From assembly GCF_002929375.1 (NCBI RefSeq), contig NZ_PJIP01000005.1, positions 234,892 through 298,891 on the forward strand: DNA of 64,000 nt, in the 5' to 3' direction. Position numbers and translations under genes: made by a program. The notes below the pieces were generated by a model that saw nothing but the letters and a program-made list of their open reading frames with translations, did no database searches and had not been told where the DNA came from. The stretch comes from Arthrobacter sp. DWC3. Its GTDB lineage: Bacteria > Actinomycetota > Actinomycetes > Actinomycetales > Micrococcaceae. This document shows, in pieces, positions 9,214-18,484 of this stretch (positions are counted from its first letter, which is position 1; each line of letters begins with the position of its first letter).

Positions 9214-9981
9214 TCAGAGCACCTTCGAGAGGAAGAGCCTGGTGCGCTCGTGCTGGGGGTCGCCGAGGACGTCCTCGGGCTTGCCCTGCTCCACCACCAC
9301 GCCGCCGTCCATGAAGACCACGCGGTCGCCGACCTCGCGCGCGAAGCCCATCTCGTGGGTGACGACCATCATCGTCATGCCCTCCCGGGCCAGCTGCTTC
9401 ATGACCTCGAGCACGTCGCCCACGAGCTCGGGGTCCAGGGCGCTGGTGGGCTCGTCGAAGAGCATCATGTCCGGGTCCATGGACAGCGCCCGGGCGATGG
9501 CGACACGCTGCTGCTGGCCGCCGGAGAGCTGGGCGGGGAAGGCGTCGGCCTTCTCCGCGAGTCCCACCTTCTCGAGGTTCCTGCGGGCGATCTCCGTGGC
9601 CTCGGCCTTGCCCCGCTTCTTGGCGCGCTGCTGAGCGAGGGTGAGGTTCCTCAGCACGGTCAGGTGGGGGAAGAGGTTGAACTGCTGGAAGACCATGCCG
9701 ATGCGCGTCCGCACGCCGTCGAGGTCCGTCTCGCTGTCCGTGATGTCCACGCCCTCGACCATGACGGTGCCGCTGGTGGGCTCCTCCAGCCGGTTCACGC
9801 AGCGCAGCAGGGTGGACTTGCCGGAACCGGACGGACCGATCACGCACACCACCTCGCCCTGGTCCACGTGGAAGTCGATGCCCTTGAGCACCTCGTTGCT
9901 GCCGAAGGACTTGTGCAGCTCGCGGATCTCGATCGCGGGGACTGCCGCAGCGCCTGTTGCCGGATGGGCCACAGGGATCAC
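9214..9981 (-). CDS. polar amino acid ABC transporter, ATP-binding protein
   Basis: Predicted 255-residue ATPase of the GlnQ/HisP class that powers import of a polar amino acid. Walker A is GPSGSGKST (49-57), the signature is LSGGQ (152-156), and Walker B with switch runs through [11 protein letters not shown] (about 173-183). It begins with GTG at 9981, overlapping the permease stop by 4 nt (GTGA), so it is the last gene of a binding protein, permease, ATPase operon. The first 15 or so residues precede the conserved fold. Confidence 0.93.
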   Translation of the reverse strand: MIPVAHPATGAAAVPAIEIRELHKSFGSNEVLKGIDFHVDQGEVVCVIGPSGSGKSTLLRCVNRLEEPTSGTVMVEGVDITDSETDLDGVRTRIGMVFQQFNLFPHLTVLRNLTLAQQRAKKRGKAEATEIARRNLEKVGLAEKADAFPAQLSGGQQQRVAIARALSMDPDMMLFDEPTSALDPELVGDVLEVMKQLAREGMTMMVVTHEMGFAREVGDRVVFMDGGVVVEQGKPEDVLGDPQHERTRLFLSKVL

Positions 9982-10763
9982 CGGCCTCTCTTGTTGTGTC
10001 GTTCGAGCTTCGCGACGAGCTGCGTCAGCGGCAGCGTGATCACGAGGTACAGCAGCGCGGCGACCACGAGCGGCGTGGCGTTGGCCTGGCTGGTGAGGGC
10101 GTCACGCGCGAACGTGGTCAGTTCGCGGTCACCGATCGCCATGCCCGCGATGAACAGGAGCGAGGTGTCCTTGATGAGGATCACGAGCTCGTTGGTCAGC
10201 GGCGGCGTGATGATCCGGAACGCCTGGGGGAGCACCACGGTCAGCATGGTCCACGCCGGGTTCATGCCGAGGGAGCGCGCTGCCTCGACCTGGCCCTTGG
10301 GGACGGCCTCGATCCCGGCGCGGATGGTCTCCGCGATGTAGGCGGCCGACACCACGATGAGTCCGATCAGTCCGGCACCGGCGTTGCCGCCGGGCGGGCG
10401 CCACCCGAACGCGATGGGGACCGCGTAGGCGAAGCCGAAGATCACGAGCAGGGCGGGGAGCCCGCGGAACAGTTCGATGTAGCCGGTCGCAAGCCAGCGG
10501 TACGGCAGGACCGGCGAGAGCTTCATCAGCGCGAGCAGGAGGCCGAGCAGCATGCCGCCGACGAACGCGATGGCCGTGTAGACGATGGTGTTCTTCGCGG
10601 CGATCGTGACGATCTCGGGGAAGGCCGCAGCGGCGACCTCGGGATCCAGGAAGTTGGACTGGATCCGGCCCCAGTCGGCGGAGAGGATGATGAACAGGAC
10701 CACGGCGGCGAACACCGCATAGAGGACGCCCTGGATGAGGCGTCTGCGTGTCGATCGTTTCAC
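9978..10763 (-). CDS. polar amino acid ABC transporter, permease
   Basis: Predicted 261-residue membrane protein of the HisM/GlnP family. The EAA loop that contacts the ATPase is visible in the segment [20 protein letters not shown] and the following LGMN; about five to six membrane segments are evident. It begins with GTG 10763 behind GGAAGG. With one permease gene only, the importer probably uses a homodimer. It is separated from the upstream binding-protein gene by a strong hairpin at 10795-10838. Confidence 0.92.
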   Translation of the reverse strand: MKRSTRRRLIQGVLYAVFAAVVLFIILSADWGRIQSNFLDPEVAAAAFPEIVTIAAKNTIVYTAIAFVGGMLLGLLLALMKLSPVLPYRWLATGYIELFRGLPALLVIFGFAYAVPIAFGWRPPGGNAGAGLIGLIVVSAAYIAETIRAGIEAVPKGQVEAARSLGMNPAWTMLTVVLPQAFRIITPPLTNELVILIKDTSLLFIAGMAIGDRELTTFARDALTSQANATPLVVAALLYLVITLPLTQLVAKLERHNKRGR

Positions 10764-10794
10764 GCGGGGAACTACCTTCCTTCACAGAAGTGGC

Positions 10795-10838
10795 ACCCGT
10801 GCGGCGCCGGTGTCCAGGACAGCCGGCGCCGCACGGGT
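10795..10838 (-). terminator. 16-bp intercistronic hairpin in the amino acid ABC operon
   Basis: Positions 10795-10810 pair perfectly with 10823-10838 around a 12-nt loop, between the binding-protein stop (10849) and the permease start. There is no T tract. It probably acts as an attenuator or 3' stabiliser that keeps binding-protein mRNA in excess. Confidence 0.7.
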
Positions 10839-10848
10839 AGGGGGTGTG

Positions 10849-11637
10849 CTACTCCGCGAAGTAGGAGTCGTAGATTTCCTGGTACTTGCCGTTGTCGCGC
10901 AGCGCCGTGAGCTGCTCGTTGACGGCGGCGACGAGGGCCTCGCTGCCGTCCTTGGCCATGATGAACCCGTACTGCTCGTCCGTCGGGTACTCCTCGGCGA
11001 TGGTGAAGGCGCCGTCCTCGGTGTGGCCGATGTTCACGGGCAGGTCCTGCAGCAGCGCGTCGACGTTCCCGGCCTGCACCGCGGCGTACATCTCGGCGTC
11101 CGAGGGGAACTGGATGAGCTCGGCATCCGGCGCGTTCTCCGTCGCGTACGTCTCCCCGGTGGTGCCCTGCTGGACCCCCACCTTCTTGCCGGCGAGGTCG
11201 TCGATCGAGGCGATGTCGGAGTCCGCGGGGACCAGGAGGGACTGCAGCGAGTCGTAGTAGGGGTCCGAGAACGCGAGGTTCGCCTGGCGCTCCTCGGTGA
11301 TGGTGACGGCGCTCGCGCCGATGTCGCACTGGCGGGCGGCGAGCACGGCGCCGCTCTGGAGGCCGTTGAACTCGACGTCCTGCACGGACAGTTCCAGGCC
11401 CATCCCGGACGCGATCTCCTTCATGAGGTCCATGTCGAACCCGGTGTACTCGCCGTTCTCCTCGTACTCGAAGGGCGGGTAGGGGATGTCCGAGCAGACG
11501 GTCAGGGAGCCTTCGGACACGAGGTCCAGCCCGCTGTCCCCGCCGGAGCCGGCGTCGTCCGAGCCTCCACCACACGCGCTCAGGGCAAGGGCGCCGGCGG
11601 CCATGGCGGCCAGCATTGCGGATTTCTTGGAAAGCAT
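10849..11637 (-). CDS. polar amino acid ABC transporter, substrate-binding lipoprotein
   Basis: Predicted 262-residue family 3 solute-binding protein. It has a lipoprotein signal: a Lys-Lys start, a hydrophobic core, and the lipobox LSAC followed by a Gly/Ser/Asp linker. It is therefore anchored outside the membrane and delivers substrate to the permease. Family features are visible in PPFEY, GFDMDLMKEIA and GASAVTITEERQ. ATG 11637 has GAGGAA upstream; the open frame further upstream is not used. It is the first gene of the three-gene operon. Exact specificity (glutamate, glutamine, arginine or other) cannot be fixed. Confidence 0.92.
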   Translation of the reverse strand: MLSKKSAMLAAMAAGALALSACGGGSDDAGSGGDSGLDLVSEGSLTVCSDIPYPPFEYEENGEYTGFDMDLMKEIASGMGLELSVQDVEFNGLQSGAVLAARQCDIGASAVTITEERQANLAFSDPYYDSLQSLLVPADSDIASIDDLAGKKVGVQQGTTGETYATENAPDAELIQFPSDAEMYAAVQAGNVDALLQDLPVNIGHTEDGAFTIAEEYPTDEQYGFIMAKDGSEALVAAVNEQLTALRDNGKYQEIYDSYFAE

Positions 11638-11756
11638 GGGTTCCTCACTAGGACAGACGGGTGCAGGTGAAAAATGTCCTGCTGATTCTAACGAGGAAAG
11701 CAGCATGTGCATCACGCGCTACGGCCGTTGCTCACCGGTCACCGTCGACGGCGGCC

Positions 11757-13097
11757 TCAGCGGGACAGGCCGAGGGCCTCGATCATGGGGCGGAACTTGC
11801 TCCACGTCTCGGCGAGCTCCGCCTCCGGCTGGGACCCCTCGACGATCCCGCATCCCGCGTACAGCCGCACCCGGGTGGGGGTCTCGACGACGGCGCCGCG
11901 CAGCGCGATGCCCCACTCGCCGTTGCCCCCGGCGTCGATCCAGCCGACGGGCCCCGCGTACGGGCCGCGCTGCAGGTGTTCGAGCTCGCGGATGAGTGCG
12001 CCGGCCACCGTCGTCGGCGTGCCGCACACCGCGGCCGTCGGGTGCAGCGCCTGGACCAGGGCCAGCGACGTCGGCACCTGGCCGTCCTCGTCCGCCGTCA
12101 GCTGCGCCATCACATCGGAGGCGAGGTGCCAGACGTTGGGCAGCTGGAGGACGAAGGGTTCGCTGTGGGAGGTCATGGAGCTCGTGAACGGTCCGAGCGT
12201 CGCCGTAAGGGAGTCGATGGCGATCTGGTGCTCGTGGAGCTGCTTCTCGGAGCCTGCGAGCACACGGGTGGCGTACCCCGGGTCGTCCGCCGGAGCACTG
12301 GCGCGGTCCAGGGTGCCCGCGAGGACACGCGCACGCGCCGTGTTCTCCTCCACCTTGATGAGCATCTCCGGCGTCGACCCGATGAGGCCGTCGACGGCGT
12401 AGGTCCAGCAGTCCTCGTACCGGACGGCGAGCTCGCGCAGCACCTGCGCCGTCGCGACGGGCGTCTCGAGGTGCGCCACGACGTCGCGGGCCAGCACGAG
12501 CTTGCTGAGCTCACCCGCCTGCACGTGCTTCACGCCCTCGGCGACGGCGACCTCGTACTGGTCCTCGGTGAGGACACCTGGTCCGAGGTGGTCGCCCGGA
12601 CCCGGCGGGCGGTCGGCGTCGGGCTCGGCCAGGTAGGCGGCGAGGGCGGCCTCGGCCGCCTCAGCGGTGAGTTCGGCCTCGGCGTCGTCGGTGATGAACG
12701 TGAGCCAGCTCGTCCCGTCGCTGCAGCCCACCACCACCTCGGGGACGATCAGGCGTGACTCGTGGGCGGAGGTCTTCGAGAAGGCGAAGGAGCCGAAGGC
12801 GATCAGCCCCGACCCGGGGACGGAGAGCTCGTCCAGCACCTCGGCGCCGGCGAGCTCGCGACGCCACCACTCCTGGGCCCGCGTGAAGCGGTCGGGGCCC
12901 GTGACGGTGAACCGCGCTGTCTCGCCGTAGGCGACGAGCCCGCTGCCCCGGCGGATCCAGGTGTGGGCGTCGTTGCGGACCACGTACTCGAGGAGGCCCG
13001 CCCGGGGGTCCATGGCGCCGCGCGCCACCGTGATGCTGCGGAGGCCGCGGGAGTGTCCGGGCGCAGGCGGCAGCGCGGTGAGGGACGGTGTGCTCAT
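11757..13097 (-). CDS. menF: isochorismate synthase
   Basis: Predicted 446-residue chorismate-binding enzyme that converts chorismate to isochorismate, the entry to menaquinone (or, in some species, salicylate siderophores). The C-terminal family sequence is clear: SKLVLARDV, STPEMLIKV, LAGTLDRA, HPTAAVCGTP, and YAGPVGW followed by RLYAGCGIV and EWGIALRGA nearby. It is divergent from menG across 109 nt, and menD and menC lie close by, so the menaquinone role is favoured. A TACGCT hexamer lies 9 nt before the start. Confidence 0.92.
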   Translation of the reverse strand: MSTPSLTALPPAPGHSRGLRSITVARGAMDPRAGLLEYVVRNDAHTWIRRGSGLVAYGETARFTVTGPDRFTRAQEWWRRELAGAEVLDELSVPGSGLIAFGSFAFSKTSAHESRLIVPEVVVGCSDGTSWLTFITDDAEAELTAEAAEAALAAYLAEPDADRPPGPGDHLGPGVLTEDQYEVAVAEGVKHVQAGELSKLVLARDVVAHLETPVATAQVLRELAVRYEDCWTYAVDGLIGSTPEMLIKVEENTARARVLAGTLDRASAPADDPGYATRVLAGSEKQLHEHQIAIDSLTATLGPFTSSMTSHSEPFVLQLPNVWHLASDVMAQLTADEDGQVPTSLALVQALHPTAAVCGTPTTVAGALIRELEHLQRGPYAGPVGWIDAGGNGEWGIALRGAVVETPTRVRLYAGCGIVEGSQPEAELAETWSKFRPMIEALGLSR

Positions 13098-13206
13098 GAT
13101 GCCTCAAGCGTACTCCGCGGTGACCCGGCGGGCCGGTGCAGGGCCGGGCGCGGGCAGGCCCACCGGGCTGATTAGGTGCTGTGGGGTTGTTTGAGACAAT
13201 GACGGG

Positions 13207-13968
13207 GTGAACCGTGCATCCCTGGAGAAGCGTCCTGACGAAGTGGCAGCCATGTTCGACGACGTGGCACCCCGGTACGACGTCGTCAACGACGTCCTGT
13301 CGATGGGACAGACCCGCCGCTGGCGTCGCATCGTGGTGGACGCCGTCGGCGCGGAACCCGGCCGGCGCGTGCTGGACCTCGCCGCCGGCACCGGCACCTC
13401 GAGCGAGCCGTACGCCGACGCAGGCATCGACGTCGTCGCCTGCGACTTCTCCCTCGGCATGCTCAAGGTCGGCAAGCGCCGGCGCCCGGACATCGCGTTC
13501 GTGGCCGGTGACGCCACGGACCTGCCCTTCGCCGACAACTCCTTCGACGCGTCGACCATCTCCTTCGGGCTCCGCAACGTCAACGAGCCGAGGAAGGCGC
13601 TCGCCGAGATGCTGCGCGTCACCCGGCCCGGCGGCCGCCTCGTCATCGCCGAGTTCTCGCAGCCCACGGTGGCGCTCTGGCGCACCACCTACACCGAGTA
13701 CCTGATGCGCGCCCTGCCGGCGATCGCGCGGAAGGTCAGCTCGAACCCCGACGCCTACGTGTACCTCGCGGAGTCCATCCGCGCCTGGCCGAACCAGGAC
13801 GAGCTCGCGGCCTGGATCGGCGAGGCCGGCTGGGGCGACGTCGAGTACCGGAACCTGAACGGCGGGATCGTGGCCGTGCACCGCGCCACCAAGGCGCCGG
13901 CGGCACCCGGCGAGGAGCCGCTCCTGCCCGGGCAGGTCCGGCTGCGCCGCACGTCTGCGGCCGCGTAG
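13207..13968 (+). CDS. menG: demethylmenaquinone methyltransferase
   Basis: SAM-dependent methyltransferase of the UbiE/MenG family that makes menaquinone from demethylmenaquinone. Predicted 253 residues, with [12 protein letters not shown] near the N-terminus, the SAM-binding [10 protein letters not shown], and [11 protein letters not shown] with [15 protein letters not shown], all family signatures. The start is GTG; GACAAT ends 6 nt before it, so transcription may begin at the start codon. The C-terminal 25 residues or so exceed the usual length. The next gene starts on the base after its stop codon. Confidence 0.94.
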   Translation: MNRASLEKRPDEVAAMFDDVAPRYDVVNDVLSMGQTRRWRRIVVDAVGAEPGRRVLDLAAGTGTSSEPYADAGIDVVACDFSLGMLKVGKRRRPDIAFVAGDATDLPFADNSFDASTISFGLRNVNEPRKALAEMLRVTRPGGRLVIAEFSQPTVALWRTTYTEYLMRALPAIARKVSSNPDAYVYLAESIRAWPNQDELAAWIGEAGWGDVEYRNLNGGIVAVHRATKAPAAPGEEPLLPGQVRLRRTSAAA

Positions 13969-15285
13969 ATGACCGTCCTGATCGTCGGCGCCGGCCCGGC
14001 AGGCTCCACCGCGGCGTACTACCTCGCGAGTGCGGGCATCGAGGTCACGGTGCTCGAGAAGACCTGGTTCCCCCGCGAGAAGGTGTGCGGTGACGGGCTG
14101 ACCCCCCGCGCCACCCGGGAGCTCCAGCTCCTCGGCCTCCCGCACGACGAGGGCGAGGGATGGCGCCGCAACAAGGGTCTGCGCCTCATCGCGGGCAAGC
14201 GCACCGTGGAGGTGCCCTGGCCCGAGCTCAGCGACTTCCCCGACTACGGCCTGGTCCGCACGCGCCTCGGCTTCGACGAGGCCCTCGCGCAGCACGCGCG
14301 TACCGCCGGCGCCACCATCCTCGAGGGGCACTCGGTGACCACCGCGCTGCGTGACGACGCCGGCCGTGTCACCGGGGTGACGGCGAACCTGCTCGACGCC
14401 GACGGGCGGAAGACGGGGGAGGCCCGCACCTTCACGGCCGACGTCGTGCTCGCCGCCGACGGCAACTCGACCCGCACCGCGGTCAGCCTCGGGATGCAGA
14501 AGCGCGACGACCGTCCGCTCGGCGTCGCCGTCCGGACCTACTTCACGAGCCCGCGCACCGACGACGACTGGATGGAGGGCTGGCTCGAGCTGCCGGACGC
14601 CACCGGGAGGCCACTGCCCGGCTACGGCTGGGTGTTCGGCGTGGGTGACGGCACCTCCAACGTGGGCCTCGGCATCCTCAACTCGTCCGCGGAGTTCGGC
14701 AAGCTGGACTACAAGCAGGTCCTGCGTGACTGGACCGCCGGCATGCCCCCGGAATGGGGGTTCACGCCCGAGAACCAGGTGGGGGAGATCCGCGGTGCGG
14801 CCCTCCCCATGGGCTTCAACCGCACGCCGCACTACAGTCCCGGCCTGCTGCTGCTCGGCGACGCCGGGGGCATGGTCTCGCCGTTCAACGGCGAGGGCAT
14901 CTCCTACGCCATGGAGTCCGCACGGTACGCCGCCGAGTTCATCGAGCGGGCACAGGGCATCGGTTCGGCGCTCGGCCGCGACCAGGTGATGTCCGGCTAC
15001 GCGCCCTACGTGAGGTCCCAGTGGGGGAGCCACTTCACGCTGGGCCGGGTGTTCGCGCAGCTGATCGGCAAGCCCGCCGTCATGTCGCTGGCCCTGCGTA
15101 CGGGCATGCCGGTCCCCGTGCTCATGCGGTTCGTCGTCCGGATGCTCGCCAACCTCACGGACACGGGCGGCCGGGGGTTCGAGGACCGCGTCATCCACCT
15201 GCTCGAGTCGCTCGTGCCACCCACGTCCAACCAGCCGTCGCTGACCGGCTATCTGCGTGCGCAAAGCGCCGCCCCACTTGGTTAG
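13969..15285 (+). CDS. geranylgeranyl-reductase-family flavoprotein, menJ-like
   Basis: Predicted 438-residue FAD enzyme. The Rossmann motif GAGPAGSTAAYYL is at about residues 7-19, followed by REKVCGDGLTPRA, then LLLGDAGGMVSPFNGEGI as the second FAD motif. Members reduce isoprenoid double bonds; mycobacterial MenJ partly saturates the menaquinone side chain. Zero spacing after menG and a polyprenyl diphosphate synthase 9 nt downstream strongly suggest the same job here, which would give a dihydro-menaquinone. No Shine-Dalgarno is visible, so translation is probably coupled to menG. Confidence 0.88.
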   Translation: MTVLIVGAGPAGSTAAYYLASAGIEVTVLEKTWFPREKVCGDGLTPRATRELQLLGLPHDEGEGWRRNKGLRLIAGKRTVEVPWPELSDFPDYGLVRTRLGFDEALAQHARTAGATILEGHSVTTALRDDAGRVTGVTANLLDADGRKTGEARTFTADVVLAADGNSTRTAVSLGMQKRDDRPLGVAVRTYFTSPRTDDDWMEGWLELPDATGRPLPGYGWVFGVGDGTSNVGLGILNSSAEFGKLDYKQVLRDWTAGMPPEWGFTPENQVGEIRGAALPMGFNRTPHYSPGLLLLGDAGGMVSPFNGEGISYAMESARYAAEFIERAQGIGSALGRDQVMSGYAPYVRSQWGSHFTLGRVFAQLIGKPAVMSLALRTGMPVPVLMRFVVRMLANLTDTGGRGFEDRVIHLLESLVPPTSNQPSLTGYLRAQSAAPLG

Positions 15286-15294
15286 GCTTAGACG

Positions 15295-16386
15295 GTGACA
15301 CAATCCTTCAACTCCGGGTGGGCCAGCGTGGGCCACGCCAGCGCGCTGGACACCGCGGACGTCCCGGACGCCGGTGCGCTGCGCCTGCCTCCCGGTTTCG
15401 CCCTCATCGCCGAGGATCCGGACCTGGGGCCGTCCGTCTCGTCGTGCCTCGCGGAGGTGGAGAAGCAGCTCCGCGGTGCCATCGCCAACTCGGACCCGCT
15501 GGCCGACGCCACGAGCCGGCACCTCGTGGAGGCCGGGGGGAAGCGTATCCGCCCCCTCCTGACCATCCTCGCGTCCCACCTCGGCAACCCGACCCGCGCC
15601 AAGGTGGTGCAGGCGGCCGTCGTCGTCGAGCTGACGCACCTCGCCACCCTGTACCACGACGACGTCATGGACTCCGCGCCCTACCGCCGCGGCGCCCCGA
15701 CGGCCCACGAGGTCTGGGGCAACTCCGTGGCCATCCTCACCGGCGACCTCATCTTCGCGCGGGCGTCGATCCTCGTCTCCGAACTCGGCGGCGAAGCGCT
15801 CGGTATCCAGGCGCGCACCTTCGAGCGGCTGTGCCTCGGCCAGCTGCACGAGACCGTGGGGCCACGCGAGGGCCAGGACGACCTCGAGCACTACCTCTCC
15901 GTCATCGCCGACAAGACCGGGTCCCTCGTGGCCGCCTCCGGGCAGCTCGGTGCGATCTTCGCGGACACACCGCGGGAGGTCGTCGACGTCATGGTCTCCT
16001 ACGGCGAGAAGGTGGGCGTCGCCTTCCAGCTCGCCGACGACGTCATCGACGTCACGGGCCTGAAGGTGAAGTCCGGCAAGGCCCCCGGCACCGACCTGCG
16101 GGAGGGCGTGCCCACCCTGCCGGTCATCCTGCTGCGCCGTGCCGCAGCCGCCGGCGACCGGTCCGCAGCCGACGTCATCGCGCTCGTGGACGGCGACCTC
16201 TCCTCCGACGAGGCTCTCGCCGACGCCGTCGCCGCCGTCCGTTCGCACTCGCAGACGCAGGAGGCGTGGGCCGTGGCGCAGCAGTGGGCGGACGACGCGG
16301 TGGCCGCCCTCGGCCCCCTGCCGGACAGCGTCGTGAAGCGGGCGCTGGCCAGCTTCGCGCAGGCCGTGGTCAGCAGGGACGTCTAG
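15295..16386 (+). CDS. polyprenyl diphosphate synthase (menaquinone side chain)
   Basis: Trans-isoprenyl diphosphate synthase, 363 residues. The first Asp-rich motif is DDVMD (about 122-126) and the second is ADDVID (Asp248-Asp252); GGKRIRPLL precedes them. It makes the side chain for menaquinone; position after menG and the menJ-like gene supports that, but the chain length is not readable. GTG 15295 follows TAGGCT at 15283-15288 with a 6-nt gap, so it can also be made from its own leaderless transcript in addition to read-through. Confidence 0.92.
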   Translation: MTQSFNSGWASVGHASALDTADVPDAGALRLPPGFALIAEDPDLGPSVSSCLAEVEKQLRGAIANSDPLADATSRHLVEAGGKRIRPLLTILASHLGNPTRAKVVQAAVVVELTHLATLYHDDVMDSAPYRRGAPTAHEVWGNSVAILTGDLIFARASILVSELGGEALGIQARTFERLCLGQLHETVGPREGQDDLEHYLSVIADKTGSLVAASGQLGAIFADTPREVVDVMVSYGEKVGVAFQLADDVIDVTGLKVKSGKAPGTDLREGVPTLPVILLRRAAAAGDRSAADVIALVDGDLSSDEALADAVAAVRSHSQTQEAWAVAQQWADDAVAALGPLPDSVVKRALASFAQAVVSRDV

Positions 16387-16592
16387 CCGGTCCTGCCGGG
16401 CTCGGCCGACGGGTGCTCCTGCGTCAGGGCGCCGCCGCCGTTCCCTGCTATTGCGCCGGCTCCGCCCGTATCGCGGCACGTCCCGGGGCGACACGCGGTG
16501 ACCCGTCCGAGAACCAGGAACGACGGCGGGCGCCGGTGCGGACGCCGGACAGTCAGTACCGCCGGAGGGGCAGGACGACGGGGGCGCCGGTG

Positions 16593-17069
16593 CTAGCGGG
16601 CCGGGAGGAACGCCCTCAGCTCGTCGGCCTTCCGTGCCCTCACCGCGGGGTCCACGATGGGACGCTTCGGCGTGAAGTAGAAGCCGTCGTCGTGCCAGCG
16701 GGGCAGGACGTGCTGGTGGTAGTGCCAGACGTGCTGGCTCCCGGCCGGCTCGTTGTGCTGGCGGGTCGAGACGCCGTCCGGCGCCCAGGCGAGCTTGATC
16801 GCGATGGCGATGTCCCGGGTGAGCGTCATGATGCGGGCGGCGACGTCGTCGGGCAGTTCGTACAGCAGTTCCACGTGCTCACGCGGCGTGATGAGCACGT
16901 GGCCCGGATTCGGCTCGAACCCGTGCGACGCGATGAAGGCCAGCACGAGGTCGTCGGAGTAGACCACGTCGCCCGGGCGGCAGAGGTTCCTGGGGTTGCC
17001 GAAGTCGCCGCGCGCCAGGTCGCAGAACGGGCACCGGTAGCCCTGGGGCGCGTGGTGGGGGAACTCCAT
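16593..17069 (-). CDS. HIT family protein
   Basis: Predicted 158-residue histidine-triad protein, a nucleotide hydrolase or transferase. The triad is visible in HYHQHVLP, and CPFCDLARGD near the N-terminus looks like a zinc-type CxxC. ATG 17069 shares one base with the TGA of the upstream gene (TGATG), so the pair is translationally coupled. The 205 nt between its stop and the convergent synthase hold no gene I can support. Confidence 0.9.
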   Translation of the reverse strand: MEFPHHAPQGYRCPFCDLARGDFGNPRNLCRPGDVVYSDDLVLAFIASHGFEPNPGHVLITPREHVELLYELPDDVAARIMTLTRDIAIAIKLAWAPDGVSTRQHNEPAGSQHVWHYHQHVLPRWHDDGFYFTPKRPIVDPAVRARKADELRAFLPAR

Positions 17070-17503
17070 CAGTTGTCCCCGTCCTCCGCGTCCTCCTCGA
17101 ACACCCACTCGAAGAGATCGAGCACGTACTCGGTGAAGGTCCCCTCCTCGCTCTGCCACTCCCCGCGGGCGTTGTTGCGCCGCCACACGATCGGGTCGGG
17201 CACGTCCAGCTGATCCGCCTTCATGCCCCACGTGAACTGCTCGTCCTCGTCCTCGAGGAAGAGCAGGTACCCGTCCTCGATCTCGAGCTCGTCGGGGTCC
17301 CAGAAGAAGTGGAAGGCCTCCATGATGTCCTCGGTGGCACCGACCGCACGGTAGAACTCGTGCAGGGCCAGCGGGAGCTCGAAGTCCTTGCCCTCGAGCA
17401 GCTCGGCGAGCTCGTCCTCGGACAGACCGTCTTCCTCGACCCACTCGTCCTCGAAGTAGGAAGGCACCAGGGCGCGGAATTTGTCGGAAAACAGCTCAGT
17501 CAC
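17069..17503 (-). CDS. SUKH (SMI1/KNR4)-like acidic protein
   Basis: Predicted 144-residue, strongly acidic protein. LPLALHEFYRAVG, WDPDELEIEDGYLLF and VWRRNN resemble the SMI1/KNR4 (SUKH) fold, often found in immunity proteins of toxin systems. No toxin gene is visible nearby; instead it is coupled to a HIT protein. GTG 17503 has GGAG 5-6 nt upstream, and a TAGGAT hexamer further up (17536-17541) puts transcription start near 17530. ATG 17539 would add 12 residues but would lie before the expected transcript start. Confidence 0.72.
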   Translation of the reverse strand: MTELFSDKFRALVPSYFEDEWVEEDGLSEDELAELLEGKDFELPLALHEFYRAVGATEDIMEAFHFFWDPDELEIEDGYLLFLEDEDEQFTWGMKADQLDVPDPIVWRRNNARGEWQSEEGTFTEYVLDLFEWVFEEDAEDGDN

Positions 17504-17566
17504 AAGTACTCCAGGAGTGGTGGTGGGGGATGCTCCCATCCTAGCCCGGCGGGTCGGAGCCGCGGG

Positions 17567-18202
17567 CTACTTTCGACCCGCCGGTGTCCTCGCCGCCAGC
17601 GGTGCATGCCACCCGTACCGCCAGGCGAGGACGCGCAGGGAGAACACGAGTGACGCCGCGACGGTGCCCGTGACGAGCGTGAAGGACCCCGTCAGGTACA
17701 GCACGGTGACGATGCTCGCACCCAGCATCGCGGGCAGGGCGTAGATGTCCCGCGGGTCGAAGAGCTGCGGGATCTCGTTCGCGACGACGTCGCGCAGCAG
17801 GCCTCCGCCGACGGCCGTGGTGACGCCCAGCAGGATGGCCGACACCGGGTGCAGCCCCACGTCGAGGGCCTTCACGGTGCCGGTGATGCAGAACAGGGCG
17901 AGCCCTGCGGCGTCGAAGAGGACCAGTACCCGCTTGACGCGTTCCACGCCGGACACCACGAAGTACACCAGCACCGTGGCGAGGAGCGGCGGCAGCAGGT
18001 AGACCGGTTCGGTGAACGCCGCCGGCGGGACGTCGATGATGAGGTCACGGGCCACTCCTCCGCCGAGCGACGCGAGCGAGGCGAGGAGGAGGGACCCGAC
18101 GATGTCGAACCCCTTCCGCGCCGCCAGGAGCGATCCCGAGACGGCGAAGAAGAAGACGCCGAGGAGGTCGGCGGCCAGGGCGATGTGTGAGGCGGTTTCC
18201 AT
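17567..18202 (-). CDS. trimeric intracellular cation channel (TRIC/YicG) family membrane protein
   Basis: Predicted 211-residue protein with about seven membrane segments in two homologous halves. Each half carries a GGG motif (GGGVARD and GGGLLRD) followed by the loop residues typical of UPF0126/TRIC proteins. Family members are potassium-permeable channels; some bacterial relatives have been linked to glycine transport. ATG 18202 has AAGGAAG upstream. It stands alone, divergent from the esterase gene across 282 nt in which I see no further gene. Confidence 0.88.
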   Translation of the reverse strand: METASHIALAADLLGVFFFAVSGSLLAARKGFDIVGSLLLASLASLGGGVARDLIIDVPPAAFTEPVYLLPPLLATVLVYFVVSGVERVKRVLVLFDAAGLALFCITGTVKALDVGLHPVSAILLGVTTAVGGGLLRDVVANEIPQLFDPRDIYALPAMLGASIVTVLYLTGSFTLVTGTVAASLVFSLRVLAWRYGWHAPLAARTPAGRK

Positions 18203-18484
18203 GTCTTCCTTCGGCGGACCGGTGCTGCAGCGGCCGGATGGGCGCCGTCGGTCGGGCGGCGGCACCAGAGGGCCCCGACCAGCATGACAGAGGGGGTGGT
18301 GGGTCCCGCGTCGGACGCCTGGCCGGCGGCCGTCAGCAGGACGGTGCGTCCGGTGCGGGCCGCCGAGGACACCCGCAGGAGTGAGGACCGCGGGCCCGAC
18401 GCCGGCCGGGAGTCTGTCCCGCGCGGTCACCGGCGACCCGGGGACGCCGGGCACGCGCACGACGCCCGGGACTAGGCTGGCCCC

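Noticed and set aside
12661-16494. 1277-codon open frame on the minus strand
   Set aside because: It is antisense to menG, the menJ-like gene and the polyprenyl synthase, all with clear motifs.
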